This document shows positions 1 through 8,719 of a stretch of 64,000 bases of DNA, piece after piece. The stretch comes from Ralstonia wenshanensis (GTDB lineage: Bacteria; Pseudomonadota; Gammaproteobacteria; Burkholderiales; Burkholderiaceae). The notes under the pieces were generated by a model. It saw only the letters and a list, made by a program, of their open reading frames with translations, was not told where the DNA came from and made no database searches. The stretch's first letter is position 1. The number at the start of each line of letters is the position of its first letter. Where the stretch lies: assembly GCF_021173085.1 (NCBI RefSeq), contig NZ_CP076413.1, forward strand, positions 2,294,001 to 2,358,000, in the 5' to 3' direction. A program made the position numbers and the translations under genes.

Positions 1-202
1 CAGCATGCGCGGCGTCGAGCGCGCGGTCGATGTCTTCAGCGGTCGAGCGCGGGAACTCGCCGATCACCTCGCCCGTCACCGGGGTGGTGTTGGTGAAGTA
101 CTGGCCCTTGACCGGCGACACGAATTCGCCACCGATGAAGTTGCCATAGCGCGGCTTGAACGAAACGATGGCGCCGGGCGTGCCGGGATGAGCGTAACGC
201 AT
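1..202 (-). CDS. Aldehyde dehydrogenase, N-terminal fragment (cut by window edge)
   Basis: Only the first 67 codons are inside the window. The peptide begins [20 protein letters not shown] and continues with FIGGEF and [16 protein letters not shown], the usual N-terminal strand region of NAD-dependent acetaldehyde/aldehyde dehydrogenases of the AcoD/ExaC type. The ATG at 202 is preceded by an AGGAG ribosome site. The catalytic Glu and Cys lie outside the window. It is divergent from a quinoprotein-relay gene set and has a strong sigma-54-type promoter match upstream (269-284). The likely role is oxidation of the aldehyde made by a PQQ alcohol dehydrogenase. The family is clear, the exact substrate is inferred. 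Confidence 0.85.
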   Translation of the reverse strand, partial: MRYAHPGTPGAIVSFKPRYGNFIGGEFVSPVKGQYFTNTTPVTGEVIGEFPRSTAEDIDRALDAAHA

Positions 203-268
203 GGGTTGTCTCCTGATGTTTGAGTGATGACCGCAGCGTCGTTGTCTGCGCTGTGTCCGCTCGTCATC

Positions 269-284
269 TGCAAAACCCGGGCCA
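269..284 (-). promoter_or_regulatory. Candidate sigma-54 promoter of the aldehyde dehydrogenase gene
   Basis: On the minus strand the 16-mer reads TGGCCCGGGTTTTGCA. Against the -24/-12 consensus TGGCACG-N4-TTGCA it differs at one base only, with the GG and GC dinucleotides correctly spaced. It lies 66 bp before the ATG at 202. The palindrome at 348-364 is a suitable upstream activator site. It is a prediction from pattern alone. Confidence 0.6.
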
Positions 285-347
285 TCCCCTGCGGTGGATG
301 CTGCATCCACGCCCAATCGCCCGTTCACGCCGATCGGCTCGCCTGAC

Positions 348-364
348 TGTTCCAGAATGGAACA
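348..364. promoter_or_regulatory. 17-bp perfect palindrome, candidate upstream activator site
   Basis: The sequence TGTTCCA-GAA-TGGAACA is a perfect inverted repeat with a 3-bp centre. It lies about 64 bp from the minus-strand sigma-54 match and about 73 bp from the plus-strand one, so a single site could serve both. Palindromes of this TGT...ACA type are typical of Fis-family (AcoR-like) sigma-54 activators. Which activator binds is not known from the window. Confidence 0.55.
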
Positions 365-436
365 ACGGGTGTTGCAAAGCTCAACGCCCCATCACCTGAA
401 CAGCCGCGGGACGCGCATGCGGACCCACGGCGGGCA

Positions 437-452
437 TGGCATGACTTTCGCA
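437..452 (+). promoter_or_regulatory. Candidate sigma-54 promoter of the SoxYZ-like gene set
   Basis: The 16-mer TGGCATGACTTTCGCA matches TGGCACG-N4-TTGCA with two mismatches and keeps the GG and GC elements at the right spacing. It lies 37 bp before the ATG at 489. It is weaker than the divergent minus-strand match but sits at a similar distance from the shared palindrome. Confidence 0.45.
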
Positions 453-488
453 ACACGGGCCGTTCATCTGAACCTTGCAAGGCACACG

Positions 489-1265
489 ATGAGAACGGCC
501 TCACTCCATGCTGCCGCTGCCGCGTTGGCCGTTGCGTGCCTGTCCTGGCCGGCCCGCGCCGATACGAACATTGACCCGGCAGGCTCGCCGCTCTGGCCGA
601 CGATTCAGCAGGAGGTTTTTGGCGCGGCGCCAACAACGTTCGACAACCGCATCAGGATCACTGGCCCCGCATTTGCGGAAGACCCGATGCAGGTGCCGAT
701 TGCGTTTGACGCGTCGGCGCTCGGCAAGGTGGAGCGCATCGTCGTCGTGGTCGACCGCAACCCCATCCGCAAGGTGCTGGAGTTCGCGCCGATGCGCGTG
801 CGCCCGGCCCTGTCGTTCCGGTTCAAGCTGCAGGAGGCCTCTGCGGTGCGCGTGGCGGCGCGTACGCAGGACGGTGTGTGGCATGTCGGCACCTTGCAGG
901 TGGACGCCACCGGCGGCGGCTGCACGCTGCCCGGAGCCACCCGCCAGAACTCCACGTGGAGCACCACGCTGAACCAGGTGGAGTCGCGCGTGTTTCCGGG
1001 CTTCAACGGCGCAGGCAGCCGCATCCGCCTGCGCGTGATGCATCCGATGGACACGGGCTTGGTGGCGGGCATCCCGTCCTTCCATATCGAGCAGCTCAAC
1101 CTGCTCGATGCCCGGCGTCAGCCCATGCTTGAACTGGCGCTGTACGAACCCGTGGCCGAGAACCCGATCTTCTCGTTCGATCTGGATGGCCCCGTTGAAC
1201 ACGGCATCAGCGTGGCCGGCGTCGACAACAACGGCAACCGCATCCGCGCACAGGTGACACGATGA
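489..1265 (+). CDS. Quinoprotein dehydrogenase-associated SoxYZ-like carrier protein
   Basis: The 258-residue protein is a SoxY-like domain followed by a SoxZ-like domain, the fused form found beside PQQ-dependent dehydrogenases. Residues 1-24 form a signal peptide ending SWPARA, so it is periplasmic. The carrier cysteine is in the internal DATGGGCTLPG stretch at the domain junction; in free SoxY the equivalent GGCGG motif is at the C-terminus. An upstream in-frame ATG at 294 exists, but it would put the signal peptide internal and would overlap the promoter elements, so 489 is preferred (AAGG 6-7 bp upstream). The stop codon overlaps the next gene as ATGA, indicating an operon. What the cysteine carries in this setting is not established. 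Confidence 0.8.
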   Translation: MRTASLHAAAAALAVACLSWPARADTNIDPAGSPLWPTIQQEVFGAAPTTFDNRIRITGPAFAEDPMQVPIAFDASALGKVERIVVVVDRNPIRKVLEFAPMRVRPALSFRFKLQEASAVRVAARTQDGVWHVGTLQVDATGGGCTLPGATRQNSTWSTTLNQVESRVFPGFNGAGSRIRLRVMHPMDTGLVAGIPSFHIEQLNLLDARRQPMLELALYEPVAENPIFSFDLDGPVEHGISVAGVDNNGNRIRAQVTR

Positions 1266-2212
1266 GCCGACGCCACCAACGGTTGGGGCTCCTGCTGCTG
1301 TGCCTGGCAATGTGGACTGCCGTCGCGCGGGCAGAGCGCCCCGATTACCACCTCGTACCGCAGGCGGTTGCCCCAGACGTCTGGGTGCTCGAAGGCGCCA
1401 ACGCGGATTTCTCTGCGCGCAACGGCTGCAACATCATCAATACCGCCTTTATTGATACCGGCGACGGCGTACTTGTCATCAACACAGGGCCGTCACTGCT
1501 GTACGGCGAACAGCAGCGCCAGGCCATCCGCACGGTCACCTCGGCGCCGGTGCGCTGGGTGTTCAACCTCAACCTGCACCCCGACTACTTCTTCGGCAAC
1601 CAGGCCTATGCGGATGTCGGCCCCCAGGCGCTGCCCGGCACCATTGCCGGTGCGCAACGCGAAGGCGCGGCCTATGCCGACAATCTCTACCGCATCTGCG
1701 GCGCGTGGATGCAGAACACCGTATCCACACCGCCCGGCGTGCCATTGACGCCCGGCACACGCACCATGGGGAGCCACCGCATCGACCTGATTCGGCTCGA
1801 CGGGCATACCGATGACGATCTCGTCCTGGTGGACCGGACCAGCGGCGTCGTCTTCGCCGGCGGCCTTGCCTTTCGAGACCGGATTCCCACGACGCCGCAC
1901 GCCAACATTGCGCATTGGCTGGCCAGCCTGGACGCGTTGCAGAAGATCGTTGCCGACAGCGGAGCGCGCGTGTTGATCCCCAGCCACGGGCCCGCGCTCG
2001 GCAAGGCCGATGCCATCGCGCAGACACGCCAGTACCTGCAGTGGCTCGAGGCACGCATGCGCCGCGCGGCCGCAGAAGGGCGAGACCTGGCAGAGGTGAT
2101 TGCCATGCCGGTAGACGTGCCCTACGCGCAATGGGGCGGAATGCCCGCGGAGTACGTGCGCAACGTGACCCGCTTCTACCCACGCTACGAGAACGCCGCG
2201 CTGGCGCCCTGA
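1262..2212 (+). CDS. Quinoprotein relay metallohydrolase-like protein 1 (metallo-beta-lactamase fold)
   Basis: A 316-residue exported protein with a signal peptide over about residues 1-23, then a metallo-beta-lactamase fold related to SoxH. The strand-loop that normally carries HxHxDH reads NLNLHPDYFFGN (H106 and D108 kept, N104 and Tyr109 in place of the outer histidines). Later fold landmarks LDGHTDDDLVLVD and SHGPALG are present. Its start overlaps the SoxYZ-like gene and a second paralogue follows after one base, so the three genes form a unit. The family is found with PQQ alcohol dehydrogenases. The loss of canonical metal ligands makes hydrolytic activity uncertain; a structural or relay role is possible. 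Confidence 0.72.
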   Translation: MSRRHQRLGLLLLCLAMWTAVARAERPDYHLVPQAVAPDVWVLEGANADFSARNGCNIINTAFIDTGDGVLVINTGPSLLYGEQQRQAIRTVTSAPVRWVFNLNLHPDYFFGNQAYADVGPQALPGTIAGAQREGAAYADNLYRICGAWMQNTVSTPPGVPLTPGTRTMGSHRIDLIRLDGHTDDDLVLVDRTSGVVFAGGLAFRDRIPTTPHANIAHWLASLDALQKIVADSGARVLIPSHGPALGKADAIAQTRQYLQWLEARMRRAAAEGRDLAEVIAMPVDVPYAQWGGMPAEYVRNVTRFYPRYENAALAP

Positions 2213-2213
2213 C

Positions 2214-3182
2214 ATGGCGCCAGACCCCGCGCGGCGACGCTGGATGCGCATCATGCTCGCGACCCTGATCAATCCGGCGCCGACGGCGTCTGCGACACCC
2301 GCACGCGTTACGCTGTTGCGCCTGCAGGATGGCCTGTATGCTGCGCGCGCCGTTAACGCAGAAGCCTCGCGCGCGAATGCCGGAGAAGTCGTACCCACGC
2401 TGGTACACACGACCGGCAACGGCGTTCTCGTGGTGGACCCGGGCCCGCACGCGCGATGGGGACACCATCTGATCGCGGCCATCCGGCACATCACGGCCGA
2501 ACCCATCCGCTGGGTGGTCAACACGCACGCGCACCCGGAGCACGTGCTCGCCAACGCGGCGTTCGCACAACTGCAGCCACGCCCTGCGTTCCTGGCATCG
2601 GCCGCCACCGCCGACCTGATGCGCCGGCGATGCGAAACCTGTTTGGCCCGGCTGACCGCCCTGCTGGGTGCGCGCGTCATGCACGCAACGCAGATCGTCT
2701 ATCCCGAGCCCGCATTGCGCGATGGCGACTGGCTGCACACCGGCAAGACAGCGTGGCAAGTCCACGTCTGTACGGCTGCGCACAGCGCTTCCGACACGGT
2801 GCTGTACGCGCCGCAGCGCGGCGTGCTGTGCACCGGTGGCCTGGCATATCGGCAGCGCATTCCAGACCTGCAGGACGGCTCGCTGATCGGCTGGCGTCAA
2901 GCATTGCAGGCGCTCGTTCAATTGCCCGCCACCATCGTGGTCGGCACCGCCATCGGCACACCGGCGCAGATGCTGGAACCGACGCTCGCCTATCTCGACA
3001 TGCTGGACAGCGCGATCACACGCGCGATTGAAGCCGGTGGCGATGCAGCTCGCGCGCTCGCGTACGTCCCGGGCGACGCCTATCGCGACTGGCGCAACTT
3101 CGACCCCCGCCATGCGCTGAACGTCGGACGTACATGGCGCGAGCTCGAAGATCGCTGGATGCAAAGCGCGCCCAAGGTCTGA
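2214..3182 (+). CDS. Quinoprotein relay metallohydrolase-like protein 2 (metallo-beta-lactamase fold)
   Basis: A 322-residue paralogue of the preceding gene, starting one base after its stop. The metal-binding loop reads NTHAHPEHVLAN, so it keeps HxHxEH (His105, His107, Glu109, His110), closer to the canonical HxHxDH. Conserved later segments include AAHSASDTVLYAP and GGLAYRQRIPDLQDG. No convincing signal peptide is seen, although a short hydrophobic stretch follows the internal Met at residue 11, which could be the real start. As the partner of the upstream protein and the SoxYZ-like carrier, it probably works with a PQQ dehydrogenase outside the window. Substrate unknown. Confidence 0.68.
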   Translation: MAPDPARRRWMRIMLATLINPAPTASATPARVTLLRLQDGLYAARAVNAEASRANAGEVVPTLVHTTGNGVLVVDPGPHARWGHHLIAAIRHITAEPIRWVVNTHAHPEHVLANAAFAQLQPRPAFLASAATADLMRRRCETCLARLTALLGARVMHATQIVYPEPALRDGDWLHTGKTAWQVHVCTAAHSASDTVLYAPQRGVLCTGGLAYRQRIPDLQDGSLIGWRQALQALVQLPATIVVGTAIGTPAQMLEPTLAYLDMLDSAITRAIEAGGDAARALAYVPGDAYRDWRNFDPRHALNVGRTWRELEDRWMQSAPKV

Positions 3183-3219
3183 CACACCTGCTCCACTGCG
3201 CAACAGAGAGCGGACATGT

Positions 3220-3230
3220 GTTGCATCAAC
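3220..3230. promoter_or_regulatory. Small palindrome upstream of the porin, possible activator half-sites
   Basis: GTTG-CAT-CAAC is a perfect 11-bp inverted repeat about 93 bp upstream of the candidate sigma-54 promoter at 3323-3338. It resembles only loosely the larger palindrome at 348-364. A role as enhancer site is speculative. Confidence 0.2.
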
Positions 3231-3322
3231 TGTCCCGCCACGCCACATCACACGCACAGCCGCGGGCATCCGCAAACGTTAGGCAACGGACTGCAACTCC
3301 GTGCAATGCGCAGCGAACGTCG

Positions 3323-3338
3323 TGGTACGCATATTGCA
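3323..3338 (+). promoter_or_regulatory. Candidate sigma-54 promoter of the porin gene
   Basis: The 16-mer TGGTACGCATATTGCA matches TGGCACG-N4-TTGCA with one mismatch and correct GG/GC spacing. It lies 106 bp before the ATG at 3444. It suggests that the porin shares sigma-54 control with the alcohol/aldehyde genes upstream. Pattern-based only. Confidence 0.5.
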
Positions 3339-3443
3339 AAGTCCCGCCGACGTTGAGCGCGCGCCCCGCGTGTTTGGCGCCAACACCGCATGCGTCCGAG
3401 CCAATTCCATAGACGCATCACACAACGACAAAACGGAGACAAC

Positions 3444-4574
3444 ATGCAGAACACACGCCTTCGACCCTGCGTCCTGACCGCCCTTGCAGCCGCCCTCGGC
3501 TGCGCAGCGAGCGGCGCCATCGCACAATCGTCGGTCACGATCTACGGCACAGTCGATGCCGGACTCCAGTATCAAAACCGCAGCGCAGCCGGCGGCAGCA
3601 TCACGGAAATGCATTCGGGCGGCATCAGCCCAAGCATCTGGGGCCTCAAGGGATCGGAAGACCTGGGCAGCGGCATGAAGGCCAACTTCAACCTCGAAGG
3701 GCATTTCAGCAGCGACACGGGCACGCTCACCACCGGCCCGGGCTTCAGCTCGGAGCTGTTCCGCCGGCAAGCGAACGTTGGACTCAGCGGCAACTGGGGC
3801 GCGATCACGCTGGGGCGCCAGTACAGCCCCGCGCTCATCGGCACGATCGGCACCGAAGCGCGCGGCTTCAAAGAGCAGTTCTCGAATCTGTACGGCTGGG
3901 CCTACAACCAACTGCCCGCACCGGGCAACGCGATGGGCGCTGGCACCAACCCCGGCAACGACGTCGGCGTGTTCATTGGCAATGCACTGCAGTACTCCAA
4001 CAACTTCGGCCCGGTGTGGCTGGGCGTTGCCTATTCATTTGGCGAGACCGCCGGTAGCTTCAAGCGCGGCAATGAGCTGTCGCTGGGTGCCACGTATACG
4101 GGCCCGGTCACAGTCGGCCTCGGCTATCAGTCAACCGCGGACAGCGGCACAGGCGAGACCCTCAGCCGCTTGTGGAGCGCAGGTGTGGCCGTGCCGTTCA
4201 ATGCCTTCACGGGCCGGGTGAACTACATCGGCGTGACCAACAATGCGCCCACCGGGCAACGCGTATCGGACGTCAAATCGATCGGCGTCGGGCTCGACTA
4301 CAAGTGGAGCCCCGCCAATACCGCCACGCTGGCCGGCTACTACAGCAAGTACGAAAGCAGCGCCCACGACAGCTCGACCAAGTCGGTCGTGCTGAGCAAC
4401 GATTACGCATTCTCCAAACGCACCACGCTGTATGCGCAGCTCGTGTACGTGAATGCGGGCGCGGTGGGCGCGGCCGACCCGCTGGAGAGCCTCAAGACGT
4501 CGATCGTTGCAGGCGGCACGGCGCCGGGCGCCAAGACGGTGCTGGCAGGTGTGGGGCTGAAGCATTCGTTCTGA
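3444..4574 (+). CDS. Gram-negative general porin (OmpC-like trimeric type)
   Basis: The 376-residue outer-membrane protein begins with a signal peptide ending SGAIAQ. The mature start SSVTIYGTVDAGLQYQ is the hallmark of betaproteobacterial general porins. Also typical are SIWGLKGSEDLGSGMKANFNLE, LGRQYSP, and a C-terminus ending AGVGLKHSF with a terminal Phe. The ATG at 3444 has GGAG a few bases upstream; the in-frame ATG at 3390 would add 18 residues before the signal peptide and is rejected. A rho-independent terminator follows. The role is passive diffusion of small hydrophilic solutes. Substrate preference cannot be read from the sequence. Confidence 0.92.
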   Translation: MQNTRLRPCVLTALAAALGCAASGAIAQSSVTIYGTVDAGLQYQNRSAAGGSITEMHSGGISPSIWGLKGSEDLGSGMKANFNLEGHFSSDTGTLTTGPGFSSELFRRQANVGLSGNWGAITLGRQYSPALIGTIGTEARGFKEQFSNLYGWAYNQLPAPGNAMGAGTNPGNDVGVFIGNALQYSNNFGPVWLGVAYSFGETAGSFKRGNELSLGATYTGPVTVGLGYQSTADSGTGETLSRLWSAGVAVPFNAFTGRVNYIGVTNNAPTGQRVSDVKSIGVGLDYKWSPANTATLAGYYSKYESSAHDSSTKSVVLSNDYAFSKRTTLYAQLVYVNAGAVGAADPLESLKTSIVAGGTAPGAKTVLAGVGLKHSF

Positions 4575-4590
4575 GCTGGTCCTGAGCAGG

Positions 4591-4623
4591 AAAAACCCTT
4601 GGCCAAAACCAAGGGTTTTTTTT
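4591..4623 (+). terminator. Rho-independent terminator of the porin gene
   Basis: The 11-bp stem AAAACCCTTGG / CCAAGGGTTTT around a 6-base loop is followed by a run of T residues. It lies 16 bp after the porin stop codon. Confidence 0.85.
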
Positions 4624-4755
4624 CGCCCTCAGATACAAAGCGTGAATCCTGACGCAGCGCATGGTCGGACCGGCCGAACCGCGCTACGCTCACGTATCGT
4701 CAACATCACGATTCCTGTCTGCCGGAGCCACCCGGCAGCGCTCATTGGAGGTGCC

Positions 4756-5667
4756 TTGATTCGCGTCCTGCCTGCCTTTGTACTGGGCATGCTCAGCTCA
4801 ATCCTGCTGGCCCTGAACACGCTGTTCTGGAGCGTGCCACTGTTCACGCTCTCGGCGTTCAAGCTGCTGGTGCCGGCAGCGGCAGTGCGCCGCCGGATCG
4901 ACCCCATGCTCAACTGGGTCGCCACGTGCTGGATCGGTTGCAACAATGCCTGGATCGGCGTACTGCAACGCGAGCCGTGGAGCGTGGAAGGCGCCGACAA
5001 CCTGCGCTACGCGGGCTGGTACCTCGTCAACTGCAACCATCGGTCTTGGGTGGACATCTTTGTGCTGCAGCGGGTGTTGAACCGGCGAATCCCACTGCTG
5101 AAATTCTTCCTCAAGCAGCAGTTGATCTACGTGCCGGTCATCGGCCTGGCCTGGTGGGCGCTGGATTTCCCGTTCATGCGTCGGCACTCCAAAGCGGCGC
5201 TGCGCAAACACCCCGAGCTGCGCAATCAAGACCGCGAAACCACGCGTCGCGCTTGCGCCAAGTTCGCCCATGTGCCGACCAGCGTCATGAACTTTGCCGA
5301 AGGCACGCGGTACACGCCGGCAAAGCACCGGACGCAGTCGTCCCCCTATCGCCATCTGCTCAAGCCGAAGGCCGGCGCCCTGGCCTTGACGCTCAACGCC
5401 ATGGGCGGAAGGTTCCAGTCGCTGCTCGATATCAGCATTGCCTATCCGGACGGCACACCGAGCTTCTGGCAGCTGGCCTGCGGCACGGCCGGCCGAGTGA
5501 TGGTGCATATTCGCGAGCTGCCGATCCCGCCGGATTTCTGCACGCACGACTACAGCACCGACGCCGCCTTCCGTAGCGATTTCCACCGCTGGCTCGCCCA
5601 GCTCTGGGAAGAGAAGGACCAGCAGATCGAAAACATGTTGGCGCGGGCGGCCGGCCGCGCGGCGTGA
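4756..5667 (+). CDS. 1-acyl-sn-glycerol-3-phosphate acyltransferase family protein (YihG-like)
   Basis: An integral membrane acyltransferase of about 303 residues with an N-terminal hydrophobic segment (PAFVLGMLSSILLALNTLFW). The catalytic motif NHRSWVD (HX4D) and the substrate motif FAEGTRYTP are both present, as in the PlsC/LPLAT superfamily and the YihG subgroup. The TTG start at 4756 is chosen because GGAGG precedes it and because the longer reading from 4642 adds a non-membrane leader. It is monocistronic, between two strong terminators. The likely role is acyl transfer to a lysophospholipid or similar acceptor. The exact acceptor is unknown. Confidence 0.8.
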   Translation: MIRVLPAFVLGMLSSILLALNTLFWSVPLFTLSAFKLLVPAAAVRRRIDPMLNWVATCWIGCNNAWIGVLQREPWSVEGADNLRYAGWYLVNCNHRSWVDIFVLQRVLNRRIPLLKFFLKQQLIYVPVIGLAWWALDFPFMRRHSKAALRKHPELRNQDRETTRRACAKFAHVPTSVMNFAEGTRYTPAKHRTQSSPYRHLLKPKAGALALTLNAMGGRFQSLLDISIAYPDGTPSFWQLACGTAGRVMVHIRELPIPPDFCTHDYSTDAAFRSDFHRWLAQLWEEKDQQIENMLARAAGRAA

Positions 5668-5715
5668 CCGCCGGTGGCGACGCCGTTTCGCCAGACGAAA
5701 TCTAGACGCCAAACA

Positions 5716-5749
5716 AAAAGCCCCTTGGTCGTAAAACCAAGGGGCTTTT
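5716..5749. terminator. Bidirectional terminator between acyltransferase gene and tRNA-Ser
   Basis: Stem AAAAGCCCCTTGGT / ACCAAGGGGCTTTT with a short loop and A/T runs on both sides. It can end the plus-strand acyltransferase transcript and the minus-strand tRNA-Ser transcript. Confidence 0.8.
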
Positions 5750-5756
5750 GCTACTG

Positions 5757-5847
<91 letters not shown>

Positions 5848-5926
5848 GGTAACTGGGTCGCTGAATCGCGAAACCGCGAGTATAACAAAGTTTTTCCGGC
5901 CCGATCAAGGGGGTCGGCATAACTCA

Positions 5927-7300
<1,374 letters not shown>

Positions 7301-7322
7301 TTATCGTACCGGCCCGTGGGGC

Positions 7323-8672
7323 CTATTTGTTGCGAGAGGATTTGTCCTGCTCGGCATGCCACTGCGCATCCAGCTCGCGCAGGTGCCGCAGCTTTTCGCC
7401 AATCTTGCCTTCCAGGCCACGCGGCGTCGGCACGTACCAGTTCTGCGGGGGCAAATCGTCGGGGAAGTAGGTTTCGCCGGCGGCGTAGGCCTCGGGCTCG
7501 TCATGCGCGTAGCGGTAGGCGTGGCCGTAGCCGAGTTCTTTCATCAGCTTGGTCGGCGCATTGCGCAGGTGCACGGGCACGTTGCGCGACTTGTCCTGGC
7601 TGACGAAGGCGCGCGCGGCGTTGTAGGCGTTGTAGCCGGCGTTCGACTTCGGTGCGATGGCCAGGTAGATGACGGCCTGGGCCAACGCCAGCTCGCCTTC
7701 CGGTGAGCCCAGACGCTCGTAAGTTTCCGCCGCGTCGAGCGTGATGCGCCCGGCACGCGGATCAGCCAGCCCAATGTCTTCCCACGCCATGCGCACGATG
7801 CGGCGTGCGAGATAGCGCGGGTCGGCGCCACCGTCGAGCATGCGGCAGAACCAGTAAAGCGCGCCGTCCGGATCGGACCCACGCACGGATTTATGCAGCG
7901 CACTGATCTGGTCGTAGAAGGCGTCACCGCCCTTGTCGAAGCGGCGCAGGTTTTCCGATAACGCCGATGCCAGCAGTGCCTCGTCGACCACCGGAACCGC
8001 ATCGCCCTCAGCCTGCGAACGCGCGGCGCGCGTGACGATTTCAATGTTGTTGAGCAGCTTGCGGCCATCGCCATCGGCGGAGGCGACGATGGCGTCGACT
8101 GCGGCGGGCGCCCAATCCAATCCGCCCAGTTCCTGGCGCGCCCGTTCGGCCAACTGCTTGAGCTCATCGTCAGACAGGCTCTTGAGCACATACACCGCGG
8201 CACGCGAGAGCAATGCACCGTTCACCTCGAACGAGGGGTTCTCCGTCGTCGCGCCGATGAAGGTGAACAACCCGCTTTCGACGTGCGGTAGAAATGCATC
8301 TTGCTGGCTTTTGTTGAAGCGATGAACTTCGTCGACGAACACGAGCGTGCGGCGACCATTGGCGCGGAATTGCTCTGCGCGCTCGACGGCCTCGCGAATG
8401 TCCTTCACCCCGGAGAGCACGGCCGACAGCGCGATGAATTCCGCATCAAACGCGTCGGCCATCAATCGGGCCAGCGTGGTCTTTCCAACGCCGGGCGGGC
8501 CCCAGAGGATCATCGAATGCGGCTCGCCAGAAGCGAAGGCCACGCGCAGCGGCTTGCCCGGCCCCAGCAGATGCTGCTGGCCGATCACTTCGTCGACGGA
8601 ATGCGGGCGGAGGCGCTCGGCCAGCGGCATGTGGGCGGGCGCGTCCGGAAAGAGAGATGCGGAAGCGTTCAT
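7323..8672 (-). CDS. rarA: Replication-associated recombination protein A (RarA/MgsA AAA+ ATPase)
   Basis: The 449-residue AAA+ protein acts at stalled replication forks and interacts with SSB and clamp-loader functions. Walker A is GPPGVGKTTLARLMA (near residue 60) and Walker B is FVDEVHRFNKSQQDAFLP. The C-terminal tetramerisation domain is present (YNAYNAARAFVSQD, then RNAPTKLMKELGYGHAYRYAHD). The ATG at 8672 (MNASASLFPDAPAHMPLAERLRP) is chosen over a much longer open frame because homologues begin here. It lies between serS and a transporter gene on the same strand. Confidence 0.95.
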   Translation of the reverse strand: MNASASLFPDAPAHMPLAERLRPHSVDEVIGQQHLLGPGKPLRVAFASGEPHSMILWGPPGVGKTTLARLMADAFDAEFIALSAVLSGVKDIREAVERAEQFRANGRRTLVFVDEVHRFNKSQQDAFLPHVESGLFTFIGATTENPSFEVNGALLSRAAVYVLKSLSDDELKQLAERARQELGGLDWAPAAVDAIVASADGDGRKLLNNIEIVTRAARSQAEGDAVPVVDEALLASALSENLRRFDKGGDAFYDQISALHKSVRGSDPDGALYWFCRMLDGGADPRYLARRIVRMAWEDIGLADPRAGRITLDAAETYERLGSPEGELALAQAVIYLAIAPKSNAGYNAYNAARAFVSQDKSRNVPVHLRNAPTKLMKELGYGHAYRYAHDEPEAYAAGETYFPDDLPPQNWYVPTPRGLEGKIGEKLRHLRELDAQWHAEQDKSSRNK

Positions 8673-8719
8673 GCGGGGATTGTCGCAGAATCCGCCGGCC
8701 GACCGGTTTCCACGGCGGA

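Noticed and set aside
294-488. Upstream in-frame start for the SoxYZ-like gene at 294
   Set aside because: It would bury the signal peptide at residue 66 and place the palindrome and sigma-54 match inside the coding region.
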